Source: Actinospineispora acaciae DSM 45401
GTDB taxonomy: Bacteria; Actinomycetota; Actinomycetes; Mycobacteriales; Pseudonocardiaceae
Direction of reading: 5' to 3'
NCBI RefSeq assembly: GCF_000620785.1
Contig: NZ_JIAI01000017.1
Span: 62,001 to 126,000 of the forward strand
Length of the DNA: 64,000 nt
Part shown: positions 52,964-60,607 of the stretch, in pieces
Layout of the letters: each line of letters starts with the position of its first letter
Position numbering within the stretch: position 1 is the stretch's first letter
Notes under the pieces: model-generated
The model's database searches: none
What the model was told of the DNA's origin: nothing
The model's input: only the letters and a program-made list of their open reading frames with translations
Program-made: the position numbers and the translations under genes

Positions 52964-53154
52964 CTATGCGGCGTCTTCTGGAAATAGGTCGTTCATCGCG
53001 GTCGCTCCGTCCTGGACCACGGGGCGGATCTGCTTGCGATAGATCAGCTCGGTGACCGACTTCCCGCTGTGTCCGACCAACCGGGAGATCTGCTCGATCG
53101 GCATGCCCTCCGTCGGAGAGCAGAGACACGAAGCTGTGCCGTAGCTCGCGAGAC
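52964..53154 (-). pseudogene. C-terminal remnant of a tyrosine integrase, frameshifted
   Basis: The remnant reads SRELRHSFVSLLSDGG in one frame, then MPIEQISRLVGHSGKSVTEL plus IYRKQIRPV in the next, ending at TAG 52966-52964. These match the C-terminal part of actinobacterial phage and ICE integrases, with the R of box II, the GHSG His and the nucleophile Tyr in IYRKQ. One base too many in the GGAGGG run (53107-53112) separates the frames. The N-terminal part is gone. It lies 0.95 kb after tRNA-Pro, a typical integration target. Confidence 0.75.
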
Positions 53155-53587
53155 AGCAACAACAATCGGTCAACAGCGGTCATTGTCGAGCCGTTCTGAT
53201 GGGGTAGAATTACTGCTCAGTGCCCTCGATTCAGCACGGTCGACTTCTTTCCAAGCTGATGATCGCGATCAGGGTGTCGACGTCCGGGCTTGGAGCATGA
53301 TCGAGGATCGTGAGCGCCTCCCACGATAAGGCTCCGACATGCTGCTGACCAGGGTTCGGTGCTGCTCGAACTAGCGCTTACGTCTCCCGGTCATCGTCAC
53401 CATCCCCTCCTGGCGATATTTACCGCCGCCAATTTTACTCGTTTTTCAGGTTTCCAGCCGGATTGGGCTTTTGTCCAACCCGATTCTGTCCGCCTGCTCA
53501 TCGTGTCGATCGCGGAACCCGCACGCACCATGATCTGCCGTGGCCTGAGCGTGGACTCTGCCTGTCCCAGTCGCATACGTTGGCCAG
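53155..53587. other. Lower-GC spacer after the integrase remnant, no gene seen
   Basis: This stretch holds lower-GC sequence (for example 53410-53470, rich in A/T) compared with neighbours. Open frames here have no familiar features. It could be eroded mobile-element DNA, consistent with the integrase scar. Confidence 0.4.
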
Positions 53588-53989
53588 GTGTTCCAATACC
53601 ACGGTTGGGTGACAATCCGTGACACGGCTGGTCTCGACGGCGATGCGGCGCTGTTGCGGACCCAGGTCGAGGCTGTTCGTCGGCTTCTCGCCGAGCTCGG
53701 AGACTACGGCTTGATGGACCTGCGGTACACGAACGGCACTCCGTTCCTGCATGTGGCGGGCCTGGCCAACCATCGCGGCGAATGGGGCACCGGGATCATC
53801 GAGCTCTTCGGCCGCGTCGGCGAGATCGCGCCCGGTTCGTTCGGCCTGCTGTACGTCTGGGATGACGAGGATCCGGACCACCAGAACGAGTTCAGAATCT
53901 TCCGACTGGTCCGTGGTGTCGTGACCGAGCACGCGGATGCTCTGCTCTCACCGTTGATTCCGACGGTCGAGGATGAGGATCGCGACTGA
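53588..53989 (+). CDS. Imm7-family immunity protein, orphan
   Basis: The 133-residue protein matches the Imm7 polymorphic-toxin immunity family as I recall it: an N-terminal MFQYHGWVTI strand, a central FLHVAGLANHRGEWGT, then IIELFGRVGEIAPGSFGLLY, WDDED and HADALLSPLIPTVEDED. The GTG start at 53588 is used. No toxin, WXG protein or RHS gene flanks it, so it is probably a decoy or spare immunity gene retained in an accessory segment. The first copy of the 39-bp repeat lies 5 bp after its stop. Confidence 0.8.
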   Translation: MFQYHGWVTIRDTAGLDGDAALLRTQVEAVRRLLAELGDYGLMDLRYTNGTPFLHVAGLANHRGEWGTGIIELFGRVGEIAPGSFGLLYVWDDEDPDHQNEFRIFRLVRGVVTEHADALLSPLIPTVEDEDRD

Positions 53990-53993
53990 CTAG

Positions 53994-54032
53994 TGGGGTC
54001 GGTCGCCGGGGAACCGCTCCAGCCAAGCGGGC
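53994..54032. repeat. 39-bp direct repeat, left copy
   Basis: This matches 55069-55107 with one mismatch (38 of 39; A versus G at the base before CCGCTCCAGCC). The two copies are in the same orientation and flank the PH-like gene and an empty stretch. On the minus strand, one frame reads PAWLERFPGDRPH here and PAWLERLPGDRPH in the other copy, possibly leftover coding sequence. Confidence 0.85.
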
Positions 54033-54176
54033 ACGTTTGCCTGCCTGTACTTTGCCGGAGTCGACCGGCCGGCATTCCAACTGGTCGACAAGCTCGGCCT
54101 CCGGCAGGCCAGAGGCCGGAAGCCACCGAGCCCGCTGAGCTGGTGATGTCGCCGTCCTCGTGGCCACAGGAGGCCA

Positions 54177-54665
54177 CTACGCCTGATCGACCGCCTTTCG
54201 GACGGCCGCGACCAGGTCCTCGGCTCCTTCGGTGAGACCAGTGATGAGAACGGGCTCGCCGTGTGCGAGCCTCAGCCGGACGCCCGCGGGGCCGAACGCG
54301 ACGGCGAGGATCGTGTCCTTGATGGTGCCGGTGATTTGGGTGATGTCGGCCCACCGCACGACGCGGCGCTCGTCGCGGTAGGAGTGGACGAGCCCGTCGG
54401 TGTGCAGCTCGAACACCTCACCGGAGCGGGTCGCGAACAGCCGGCGAAGCCACCACCCCATGAACACGAACCTGATGCCCAAACCGATGAGGATGCCCGC
54501 CCCCAGCATGGCGATCGGGATCCCGCTCGCGAACATCGGTATCGCGAAAAGTACGCTGAGCGGGGTGACGACCACGCCCAGCAGCAGCGCCGCGAGGGCG
54601 ACTCGGCCGCGGCGGCCATTGTCGGTGTCGTAACGTTCCCTCAGCGCACCAAGGTCGTCGACCAT
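54177..54665 (-). CDS. Membrane protein with PH-like domain (DUF6585-like)
   Basis: The 162-residue protein has two N-terminal membrane helices (about residues 22-70), followed by a PH-like beta domain in which EVFELHTDGLVHSYRDERRV and VVRWADITQI are recognisable from DUF6585-type proteins. The family is common in actinobacteria, of unknown function. It is flanked by 39-bp direct repeats, and its start lies 5 bp into the following spacer. No neighbours share its transcription direction. Confidence 0.7.
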   Translation of the reverse strand: MVDDLGALRERYDTDNGRRGRVALAALLLGVVVTPLSVLFAIPMFASGIPIAMLGAGILIGLGIRFVFMGWWLRRLFATRSGEVFELHTDGLVHSYRDERRVVRWADITQITGTIKDTILAVAFGPAGVRLRLAHGEPVLITGLTEGAEDLVAAVRKAVDQA

Positions 54666-55310
54666 GGGCGGATGCTACCGGGATCCGATAGCCGGTTGGG
54701 GCCAAATCGCGATTCTGCTCGGAGCACTTGCGAAGGTGGGGACGGGAGATCCCGGTTCTCGTTTTGTCATGGAGAACGGCCCTGATGCATCTTCCGGGTG
54801 TGGAGAACTTCGTATCCGAGGTGCTGGGTGCCTGGCGCCCCGCGTCAGACAGATCCGGGACGCGACCGGCACATCGTGGTACGTCAAGCGGCACAACGAG
54901 AGCGGCAACATCGACGCCGAACCGAACGCCAACCGGCAGTGCGTCCCCTCGCTCGGTGACCAGGCGCCTCGGCTGCACGCCGTCCACGGCGAGTTGGGTG
55001 GCGCCGGCGCCTGATACGCGACCGATCGGACGGTTGCTGTCGGCGGTGGCCTGGGCACACCGCGATCATGGGGTCGGTCGCCGGGGAGCCGCTCCAGCCA
55101 AGCGGGCCGGCGACCGACGCGTAGATGGTGGTGTGGGTGTCCCGGTGCGGGTAGGCGCCGGTCCGGATCGTGATCAGGTTGGGATCGATTCGGAAGCGGA
55201 GAGTCCAGCTTCCGTTCGGGCGGTCTTCACCGGCTCGTTGCGTCGGTGCCATCCCGACGGCGCATGCTCGCGGCCGGCCGAATGATCAGCGGGCGGATCC
55301 AGGGGTACTC
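54666..55310. other. 645-bp spacer holding a repeat copy, no convincing gene
   Basis: The spacer lies between the divergent PH-like gene and first DUF805 gene. Within it, 55069-55107 is the second 39-bp repeat. A minus-strand frame (54884-55252) starts MAPTQRAGEDRPNG and runs through the repeat; I do not recognise it. A 12-bp inverted repeat, GTCGGTCGCCGG with CCGGCGACCGAC (55073-55117), forms a large hairpin with the repeat in its loop. Confidence 0.45.
55069..55107. repeat. 39-bp direct repeat, right copy
   Basis: This is the second copy of the 39-bp element described at 53994. Here the flanking bases extend it into a 12-bp inverted repeat (55073-55084 with 55106-55117) that the left copy lacks, since its flank reads GGGCACGTTTG. 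Confidence 0.85.
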
Positions 55311-55688
55311 ATGCAGTGGTACGTGAAGGTGCTTCGTCAGTATGCCGACTTCAACGGCCGCGCCCGGCGTACCGAGCTCTGGATGTTCGCGCTGTTCAAC
55401 GTCATCGCCATGCTGGTGCTCGGCATCATCGACGCGGTGGCCGGCCTCAAGATCGACCCTGGGTTCGGGGTGCTGGGCTCGATCTACTCGCTGGCCGTGC
55501 TGGTGCCCGGCCTCGCGGTGTCGGTGCGGCGGCTGCACGACACCGGGCGCAGCGGTTGGTGGATCCTGCTCGGGCTCGTTCCGATCGTCGGCGGGATCGT
55601 TCTCCTGGTCTGGTACTGCACGCCGGGCAAGCCGGAGAACAACCGGTGGGGCGCGAACCCGAAGACGACACCCATGTCGTTCGCGTGA
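55311..55688 (+). CDS. DUF805 membrane protein, first of tandem pair
   Basis: The 125-residue protein starts MQWYVKVLRQYADFNGRARR, followed by three or four membrane helices, VRRLHDTGRSGWW and WYCTPGKPENNRWG, which is the DUF805 pattern. Members are small inner-membrane proteins of unknown function, often next to phage or stress genes. ATG 55311 lacks a strong ribosome binding site but aligns with the paralogue. The two DUF805 genes lie 138 bp apart and clearly arose by duplication. Confidence 0.9.
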   Translation: MQWYVKVLRQYADFNGRARRTELWMFALFNVIAMLVLGIIDAVAGLKIDPGFGVLGSIYSLAVLVPGLAVSVRRLHDTGRSGWWILLGLVPIVGGIVLLVWYCTPGKPENNRWGANPKTTPMSFA

Positions 55689-55826
55689 GCTGAGCCCGAC
55701 TCCCAGGGGCCGTTTGGTACGGCCGAGGCGTCCGGCTAACCCGGTTGGCCGTATGCTCTCGCCCGATCAGCCGTATCGAACGGCCTGGTGTGCTCGGGCG
55801 TCCGGGCGCGAACCCTGGGGGTAGCC

Positions 55827-56201
55827 ATGGGGTGGTACCTGAAGGCGCTTCGCCAGTACGCGGACTTCGGCGGCCGCGCCCGGCGCACGGAGTGCTGGAT
55901 GTTCGCCCTGGTCAACACGGTCATTCTGGTGGTGTTGGTGGTCGTCGACACGGCGGCGGGGCTGAGCATCGGCTCCGGCACCGGGTTGCTGGGCTCGATC
56001 TACTCGCTGGCCGTGCTGGTACCCGCCCTCGCGGTCGGCGCGCGGCGGCTGCACGACACCGGGCGCAGCGGCTGGTGGCAGTTGTTAGGCCTGGTCCTGG
56101 TCGTCGGCTGGGTCGTCCTGATCTACTGGTACTGCGTGGACGGCGACCCCGACGCCAACGACTGGGGTCCGAGCCCCAAGCCCGTGCCCGCCGCCGCCTG
56201 A
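55827..56201 (+). CDS. DUF805 membrane protein, second of tandem pair
   Basis: The 124-residue protein starts MGWYLKALRQYADFGGRARR and is colinear with the preceding paralogue (shared GLxxGxxGLLGSIYSLAVLVP region, ARRLHDTGRSGWW, and WYCVDGDPDANDWG). Differences are concentrated in the first and last membrane segments. ATG 55827 follows GGGGGTAGCC. It is convergent with asnB, ending 10 bp before the asnB stop. Confidence 0.9.
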   Translation: MGWYLKALRQYADFGGRARRTECWMFALVNTVILVVLVVVDTAAGLSIGSGTGLLGSIYSLAVLVPALAVGARRLHDTGRSGWWQLLGLVLVVGWVVLIYWYCVDGDPDANDWGPSPKPVPAAA

Positions 56202-56211
56202 GCCGAGCGCG

Positions 56212-57753
56212 CTACGCCGTGGCGAAGGCGCCCAGGGTGGCTGTCGGGCGGATGCCCCGGAAGTGGCGGCGCCAGATCTCGAAGTAGAGGACCTCCTCCT
56301 CGCTGCGCAGCGCCCAGCCGTCGGTCGGCACCTCGCCGACCCAGCCGCCGCCCACCGCGTCGGCCTTGGCGGCGGCCAGCGCGGCGAGCACCACCCCGGC
56401 CCCGGAGCCGTCGCCGAACTGTTCCTTGGTCCGCCACAGCACCTCGTCCGGCAGCCAACCGGTGAACGCTTCGCGCAGCACCGCCTTCTCCGGCCGCCCG
56501 CCGGTGCGCTGCTTCCACTCCGGCGGCAGCGCCAGCGCGGTGCGCACCAGGTCGGTGTCCAGGAACGGCTCGCGCGCCTCCAGGCCGTAGTACATGGTCG
56601 TGCGGTCGCAGCGCTGCAGGTTCAGGTGGTGCAGGCCCTCCAGGTTGCGGACCAGCTCGGCGTGCAGCACGTCCGGCTCGTCGAACTCCTCGCCGTGCAT
56701 GTAGCTGTACCCGGCGAACAGCTCGTCGGCGCCCTCACCGGTGAGCACCACCTTGACCTTCTGCGACGCCTCGCGGGCGAGCAGCAGGTTCGGCACCGAG
56801 CTGCGCACCAGCGCCGGGTCGAAGTGCTCGATCACCTCCACCGCCTCGTCCAGTGCCGTCTCGATCGACGCGGGCGTGGCGAGCACCTCGTGGTGGTCGC
56901 TGCCGATGAACGCGGCCACCGTGCGCGCCGCCGCCAGGTCGCCGCTGTTCTCGGTGCCGACCGCGAACGTCGGCAGCACCTCGCCGCGACGCGCCGCCTC
57001 CTTCGCCGCCACCGCCGCCACGATCGCCGAGTCCAGCCCGCCGGACAGGAACACGCCGACCCCGACGTCGCTCATCATCCGCCGCCGCACCGCGGTGACC
57101 ACCGCGTCCCGCAGCTCGCCGAGCACGTCGTCGTCCCAGCCCTCGGTCGGCGCCCGGTGCGCCGGGCGCACCTCCACCGGCACCGGGTTGGCGTAACGGA
57201 CCACCCCGGTGGCCGGCGTCCACAGGCAACCGGGTGGAAATGACGTCACCCTCGGCCGGTCCTCGACGTCGAACGCGCGCAGCTCGCTGGCGAACAGCGT
57301 CACCTGCTCGTCCTCGATCCAGTACAGCGGCTTGACGCCCACCGGGTCGCGCGCGACCAGCCCGGACCCGTCGGCGGAGGCCATCGCGAAGGCGAACATC
57401 CCGTTCAGCTCGCGCACGGCGGCCGGGCCGGTCCGCATCACCACGTGCAGCGCGGCCTCGGTGTCGGACTTGGTCCGCACCAGCCCGTCCGGCAGGTCGG
57501 CGTTCAGGCCCCGGTAGTTGTAGATCTCCCCGTTGCCCACGATCCAGGTGGTGTGGTCCGGATCGGCCAGCGGCTGGTGGCCGCCGCTCACGTCCATGAT
57601 GGACAGCCGCTGGTGGCCGAGCCACGCGGAGTCCAGCGCGATCACCCCTGTGTCGTCCGGCCCCCGGTGCTGGATCCGGTCCAGCATCCGCTCGCATTGA
57701 TCTTTATCGATAACCCCGTCGGTGGTAGCGAAAGCCGCCACGATCCCGCACAC
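56212..57753 (-). CDS. asnB: Glutamine-hydrolysing asparagine synthetase
   Basis: The 513-residue enzyme converts aspartate, ATP and glutamine to asparagine. The start is GTG 57753, giving Met-Cys2, the glutaminase nucleophile, and then GIVAAF; frames starting at 57879 are rejected. QHRGPDD and LGHQRLSI follow in the N-terminal Ntn domain. The synthetase domain has the PP-loop FLSGGLDSA, and GEGADELFAGY. Asparagine synthetases in actinomycetes are often housekeeping; no RiPP or lasso precursor is nearby. The gene is single and convergent with the DUF805 pair. Confidence 0.95.
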   Translation of the reverse strand: MCGIVAAFATTDGVIDKDQCERMLDRIQHRGPDDTGVIALDSAWLGHQRLSIMDVSGGHQPLADPDHTTWIVGNGEIYNYRGLNADLPDGLVRTKSDTEAALHVVMRTGPAAVRELNGMFAFAMASADGSGLVARDPVGVKPLYWIEDEQVTLFASELRAFDVEDRPRVTSFPPGCLWTPATGVVRYANPVPVEVRPAHRAPTEGWDDDVLGELRDAVVTAVRRRMMSDVGVGVFLSGGLDSAIVAAVAAKEAARRGEVLPTFAVGTENSGDLAAARTVAAFIGSDHHEVLATPASIETALDEAVEVIEHFDPALVRSSVPNLLLAREASQKVKVVLTGEGADELFAGYSYMHGEEFDEPDVLHAELVRNLEGLHHLNLQRCDRTTMYYGLEAREPFLDTDLVRTALALPPEWKQRTGGRPEKAVLREAFTGWLPDEVLWRTKEQFGDGSGAGVVLAALAAAKADAVGGGWVGEVPTDGWALRSEEEVLYFEIWRRHFRGIRPTATLGAFATA

Positions 57754-58117
57754 GTCAGCACCCTTTCCCGGCACCGACGCGGCCGTTTGACCTGGTCGGC
57801 ACCCCGAAGCCGACCTCCATCTTCCCAGCCGGCGGGTGGTGATGTGGGGTCGGCCAGTCGGTCGCCTACTTTTCGCCACTCGCTGTAGCCCGTGTTTTAC
57901 CCGCTGTGATGGGCTGTCAAATGGTACCGCTGTTCTTGGTGATTCTCTCGGGGATCATGGGAATTTACGCAAAGGCAACGGCGATTGGTTCCGGGGTCGG
58001 CGGACTGCGCGTCCTCGGCGCGGGTGTCAAGCTCACGCACGAGGGCGGGGCGCGCGGGCTGACGAAATCCGCGACTCACCCTGACAGAATCCGCGACTCG
58101 CGGGAGGGGGTACGGAC
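57754..58117. other. 364-bp spacer between asnB and an acyl-CoA dehydrogenase gene
   Basis: It must hold both divergent promoters. The middle (about 57890-57985) is lower in GC. A plus-strand frame from 57906 has a hydrophobic start (MMGCQMVPLFLVILSGIM) but continues into unrelated, clearly shadow sequence, so I do not call it. The second copy of the 46-bp repeat sits at 58059-58104. Confidence 0.5.
58059..58104. repeat. 46-bp two-unit dispersed repeat, copy 2
   Basis: It matches 34528-34573 at 44 of 46 positions (differences at positions 29 and 35). It ends 13 bp before the GTG of the acyl-CoA dehydrogenase gene, so it may lie in that gene's 5' leader or promoter. Confidence 0.85.
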
Positions 58118-59284
58118 GTGGACTTTTCGGAAGACGACGATCATGTCGCGGTGCGGCGGGCGGTGCGGGACGTGTGCCGGCGGTTCGACGACGACTACTG
58201 GGCGCGGCTGGAGGCGGCGCACGAGTTCCCCTGGGAGTTCTACCGCGCGCTCGCCGACGGCGGGTGGATCGGCATCGCGATCCCGGAGGAGTACGGCGGC
58301 GGCGGGCAGGGCATCGCGGAGGCGTCGATAGTGCTGGAGGAGGTGGCCGCGTCCGGCGCGTGCATGAACGGCGCGAGCGCCATCCACCTGTCGATCTTCG
58401 GCATGCACCCGGTGGTGCTGCACGCCGGTGAGGAGCTCAAGCGGCGGGTGCTGCCCCGGGTGGCGTCCGGGGAGCTGCACGTCGCGTTCGGGGTGACCGA
58501 GCCGGACGCCGGGCTGGACACCACCTCGATCAGCACCCGCGCGGTCCGGTCCGACGGCGGGTACGTGGTGCACGGGCGGAAGGTGTGGACGACGAAGGCG
58601 CTGGAGTCGGACAAGGTGCTGTTGCTCACGCGCACGACGCCAAGGGCCGAGTGCGCGCGCCCGACCGAGGGCATGACGCTGTTCGTCGCGAACCTCAAGG
58701 ACCCGGCGGTGCACATCACGCCGATCCCCAAGCTCGGGCGCAACGCCGTGGCGTCCTGCGAGGTCGTCTACGACGGGCTCGTGGTTGCCGAGGCGGACCG
58801 GGTCGGGGAGGAGGGCCGGGGGTTCCGGTACCTGCTGGACGGGCTGAACGCCGAGCGGGTGCTGATCGCGTCCGAGGCGCTGGGCATCGGCCGGGCGGCG
58901 CTGCGCAGGGCGGTGGCGTACGCCAAGGAGCGGGTGGTGTTCGGGCGCCCGATCGGCCAGAACCAGGGCATCGCGTTCCCGCTCGCGCAGGCGCACGCCC
59001 GGCTGCACGCGGCGGAGCTGGCCATCAGGGAGGCGGCCTGGCGGGTGGACCGGGGGCTGCCGGCGGGCGAGCAGGCCAACACGGCGAAGTACCTGGCCGC
59101 CGACGCCGCGTTCCAGGCCGCCGACGCGGCGGTGCAGACGCACGGCGGGTTCGGGTACGCCTCGGAGTACCACGTCGAACGCTACTTCCGGGAGGCCAGG
59201 CTGCAGCGGCTGGCGCCGATCCCGCAGGAGATGGTGCTCAACTACCTCGCCGAGCACGTCCTGGGCCTGCCCCGCTCGTACTGA
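58118..59284 (+). CDS. Acyl-CoA dehydrogenase-family protein
   Basis: The 388-residue flavoprotein has typical ACAD regions: N-terminal helices, IAIPEEYGGGGQG, FGVTEPDAGLDTT (FAD/acyl-CoA binding), RVVFGRPIGQNQGIAFPLA and the C-terminal THGGFGYASEYHVERYFREA. The usual catalytic-base neighbourhood (YEGT) is absent; the region reads LQRLAPIPQEMVLN and ends AEHVLGLPRSY, a variant C-terminus I associate with a subfamily of unknown substrates. GTG 58118 starts 13 bp after the repeat. A hairpin terminator follows the gene. Confidence 0.9.
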   Translation: MDFSEDDDHVAVRRAVRDVCRRFDDDYWARLEAAHEFPWEFYRALADGGWIGIAIPEEYGGGGQGIAEASIVLEEVAASGACMNGASAIHLSIFGMHPVVLHAGEELKRRVLPRVASGELHVAFGVTEPDAGLDTTSISTRAVRSDGGYVVHGRKVWTTKALESDKVLLLTRTTPRAECARPTEGMTLFVANLKDPAVHITPIPKLGRNAVASCEVVYDGLVVAEADRVGEEGRGFRYLLDGLNAERVLIASEALGIGRAALRRAVAYAKERVVFGRPIGQNQGIAFPLAQAHARLHAAELAIREAAWRVDRGLPAGEQANTAKYLAADAAFQAADAAVQTHGGFGYASEYHVERYFREARLQRLAPIPQEMVLNYLAEHVLGLPRSY

Positions 59285-59420
59285 GCGCGGGCTCACCGGG
59301 ACGGGTGAACCCGTCGACCGCGCGGAGCGGCGACACACCGTGGCCGGGCGCCGGTCGTTGGGCTGTGCGGAGCGTGTCCGGTCGTCTCCCCGGCCGGGCG
59401 CTTCAGAGCGCGGGGTATGT

Positions 59421-59459
59421 CGGAGGCTCCTGTTTCACCAGGTGAGGCAGGGGCCTCCG
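59421..59459 (+). terminator. Hairpin after the acyl-CoA dehydrogenase gene
   Basis: CGGAGGC-T-CCTG (59421-59432) pairs with CAGG-G-GCCTCCG (59448-59459), giving an 11-bp stem with one internal mismatch. It lies 137 bp after the stop, 29 bp before the lipoprotein ATG. No T-tract. Confidence 0.5.
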
Positions 59460-59487
59460 GCGTTTCCGGGCACCGTAGACTTCGGGC

Positions 59488-59841
59488 ATGAGCCTCCCCG
59501 CGGCGTCCCTCAAGCCGCCCGTCAAGCCGTTCGTGATGCCGTTGACCGGACTGGTGCTGGCGCTCGGCGCCCTGACCGGGTGCGGCGGCGGCAGCGAGGG
59601 CACGAAGACCGACTGTGGGCTGGACGGCTGCACGATCACGTTCCCGAGGGACGGGACGCCCTCGGTGTCGATCCTGGGGATCAGCGCCAAGCTGGTCGGA
59701 TACGACAACAACCAGGCGCGGATCGAGGTGGCCGGCCAGACGGTCACGGTCCCCGTCGGCGGCCAGACCCAGTCCGACGGGTTCACCGTGCGGGTGGAGC
59801 GGGCCACCGACACCGAGGTGGTCGTCCGCGTCACGCGCTGA
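59488..59841 (+). CDS. Small lipoprotein of unknown function
   Basis: The 117-residue protein has a type II signal: a basic start with KPPVKPF, a hydrophobic core, and the lipobox LTGC (Cys at residue 32). After Gly/Ser-rich linker residues, the mature domain contains two Cys (CGLDGC), probably a disulphide, and a beta-rich body (ARIEVAGQTVTVPVGGQTQS). No family recognised. ATG 59488 is used. It is convergent with the GntR gene. Confidence 0.8.
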   Translation: MSLPAASLKPPVKPFVMPLTGLVLALGALTGCGGGSEGTKTDCGLDGCTITFPRDGTPSVSILGISAKLVGYDNNQARIEVAGQTVTVPVGGQTQSDGFTVRVERATDTEVVVRVTR

Positions 59842-59853
59842 CGCGAAACAAGA

Positions 59854-60519
59854 TCAATGCGCCGCGCCGTAGATGCGCGCGGCCGCGTTGATGTGCTCCT
59901 CGGCGGCGAGGCGGGCGGCGGGTTCGTCGCCGTCCAGGATCGCCCGGTAGATCTCCCCGTGCTGGGCGATCACCGTCTTCGCCCAGTCGGTGTCGGAGAG
60001 GTTGGAGACGGTCGACACCGCTATCCGGTCCCAGACCCGGTGCAGCGCGTCCTCCAGGAACGGGTTGCCGGCGACCCGGCCGATCGCCCGGTGAAACGAC
60101 AGGTTGGCCCGCGCGGAGCCCTTCGGGTCGGACGCGGCGATGGCCCGCTCAACCTCGTCGGCGGCCTCTCCGATCGCGCGGATCTCCACCGGGGCGACGA
60201 GCCCGGCGGCCTGCCGCCGCGCCGCGCTGGCGGCGGCCTGGCCCTCCAGCCCGGCCCGCAGCTCGTAGATCTGCTCGATCTCCTCGCGGCTCAGCGTGGC
60301 CACCACGACGCCGCGCGCGGCCGGGGCGACCAGGCCGTCGGCCTGTAGCCGGCCGAGCGCCTCCCGGACCGGGGTGCGGCTCACTCCCAGCGAGGCGGCC
60401 AGCGCGGTCTCGGTGAGCCTCTCCGCCGGAGCCAGGTCGCCGTCCGCGAACCGCCGCCGCAGCGCGAGGTACACCGCGTGAGCGCCGTTGGATCCCACAT
60501 GCTCCACGTCGATCAGCAT
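59854..60519 (-). CDS. GntR-family (FadR/VanR-like) transcriptional regulator
   Basis: The 221-residue protein has the winged HTH: LTETALAASLGVSRTPVREA and LGRLQADGLVAPAARG, then an all-helical FCD domain with the metal/ligand-binding residues Asp, His and His (HRAIGRVAGN, HGEIYRAI, EEHINAA). ATG 60519 is used; upstream in-frame ATGs would include operator DNA. It is divergent from the MFS-FAH-deacetylase operon and very likely represses that operon and itself through the palindromes at 60523-60571; the ligand would be an organic acid substrate. Confidence 0.92.
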   Translation of the reverse strand: MLIDVEHVGSNGAHAVYLALRRRFADGDLAPAERLTETALAASLGVSRTPVREALGRLQADGLVAPAARGVVVATLSREEIEQIYELRAGLEGQAAASAARRQAAGLVAPVEIRAIGEAADEVERAIAASDPKGSARANLSFHRAIGRVAGNPFLEDALHRVWDRIAVSTVSNLSDTDWAKTVIAQHGEIYRAILDGDEPAARLAAEEHINAAARIYGAAH

Positions 60520-60522
60520 ACC

Positions 60523-60571
60523 TTGCATGCAATGCGTCTTATTGACATGCACTGCATACAGTGCATACGTT
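60523..60571. promoter_or_regulatory. Promoter and operators between gntR and the MFS operon
   Basis: TTGACA (60542-60547) and TACGTT (60566-60571), 18 bp apart, form a plus-strand promoter. ATGCACTG-CATA-CAGTGCAT (60547-60566) is a perfect 8-bp-arm inverted repeat filling the spacer, and also contains two TGCATAC direct repeats. A second palindrome, TTGCATGCAA (60523-60532), is nearer the gntR start. Both share a GCAT core, fitting a FadR-type dimer. Confidence 0.75.
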
Positions 60572-60607
60572 CAGCGCCGACATCACGGACGATGGGGCGG
60601 TGCCCAG

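Noticed and set aside
54884..55252. Minus-strand frame starting MAPTQRAGEDRPNG
   Set aside because: It runs through the 39-bp repeat, lacks a ribosome binding site and resembles no protein I know; more likely chance or remnant sequence.
56212..57753. Asparagine synthetase as part of a lasso peptide or other biosynthetic cluster
   Set aside because: No precursor peptide, RRE protein or protease is nearby, and the N-terminal glutaminase with Cys2 and the full synthetase domain fit ordinary AsnB.
57906..58331. Plus-strand frame with a hydrophobic start before the acyl-CoA dehydrogenase gene
   Set aside because: After about 30 residues it continues through the 46-bp repeat and into the dehydrogenase gene in the wrong frame.
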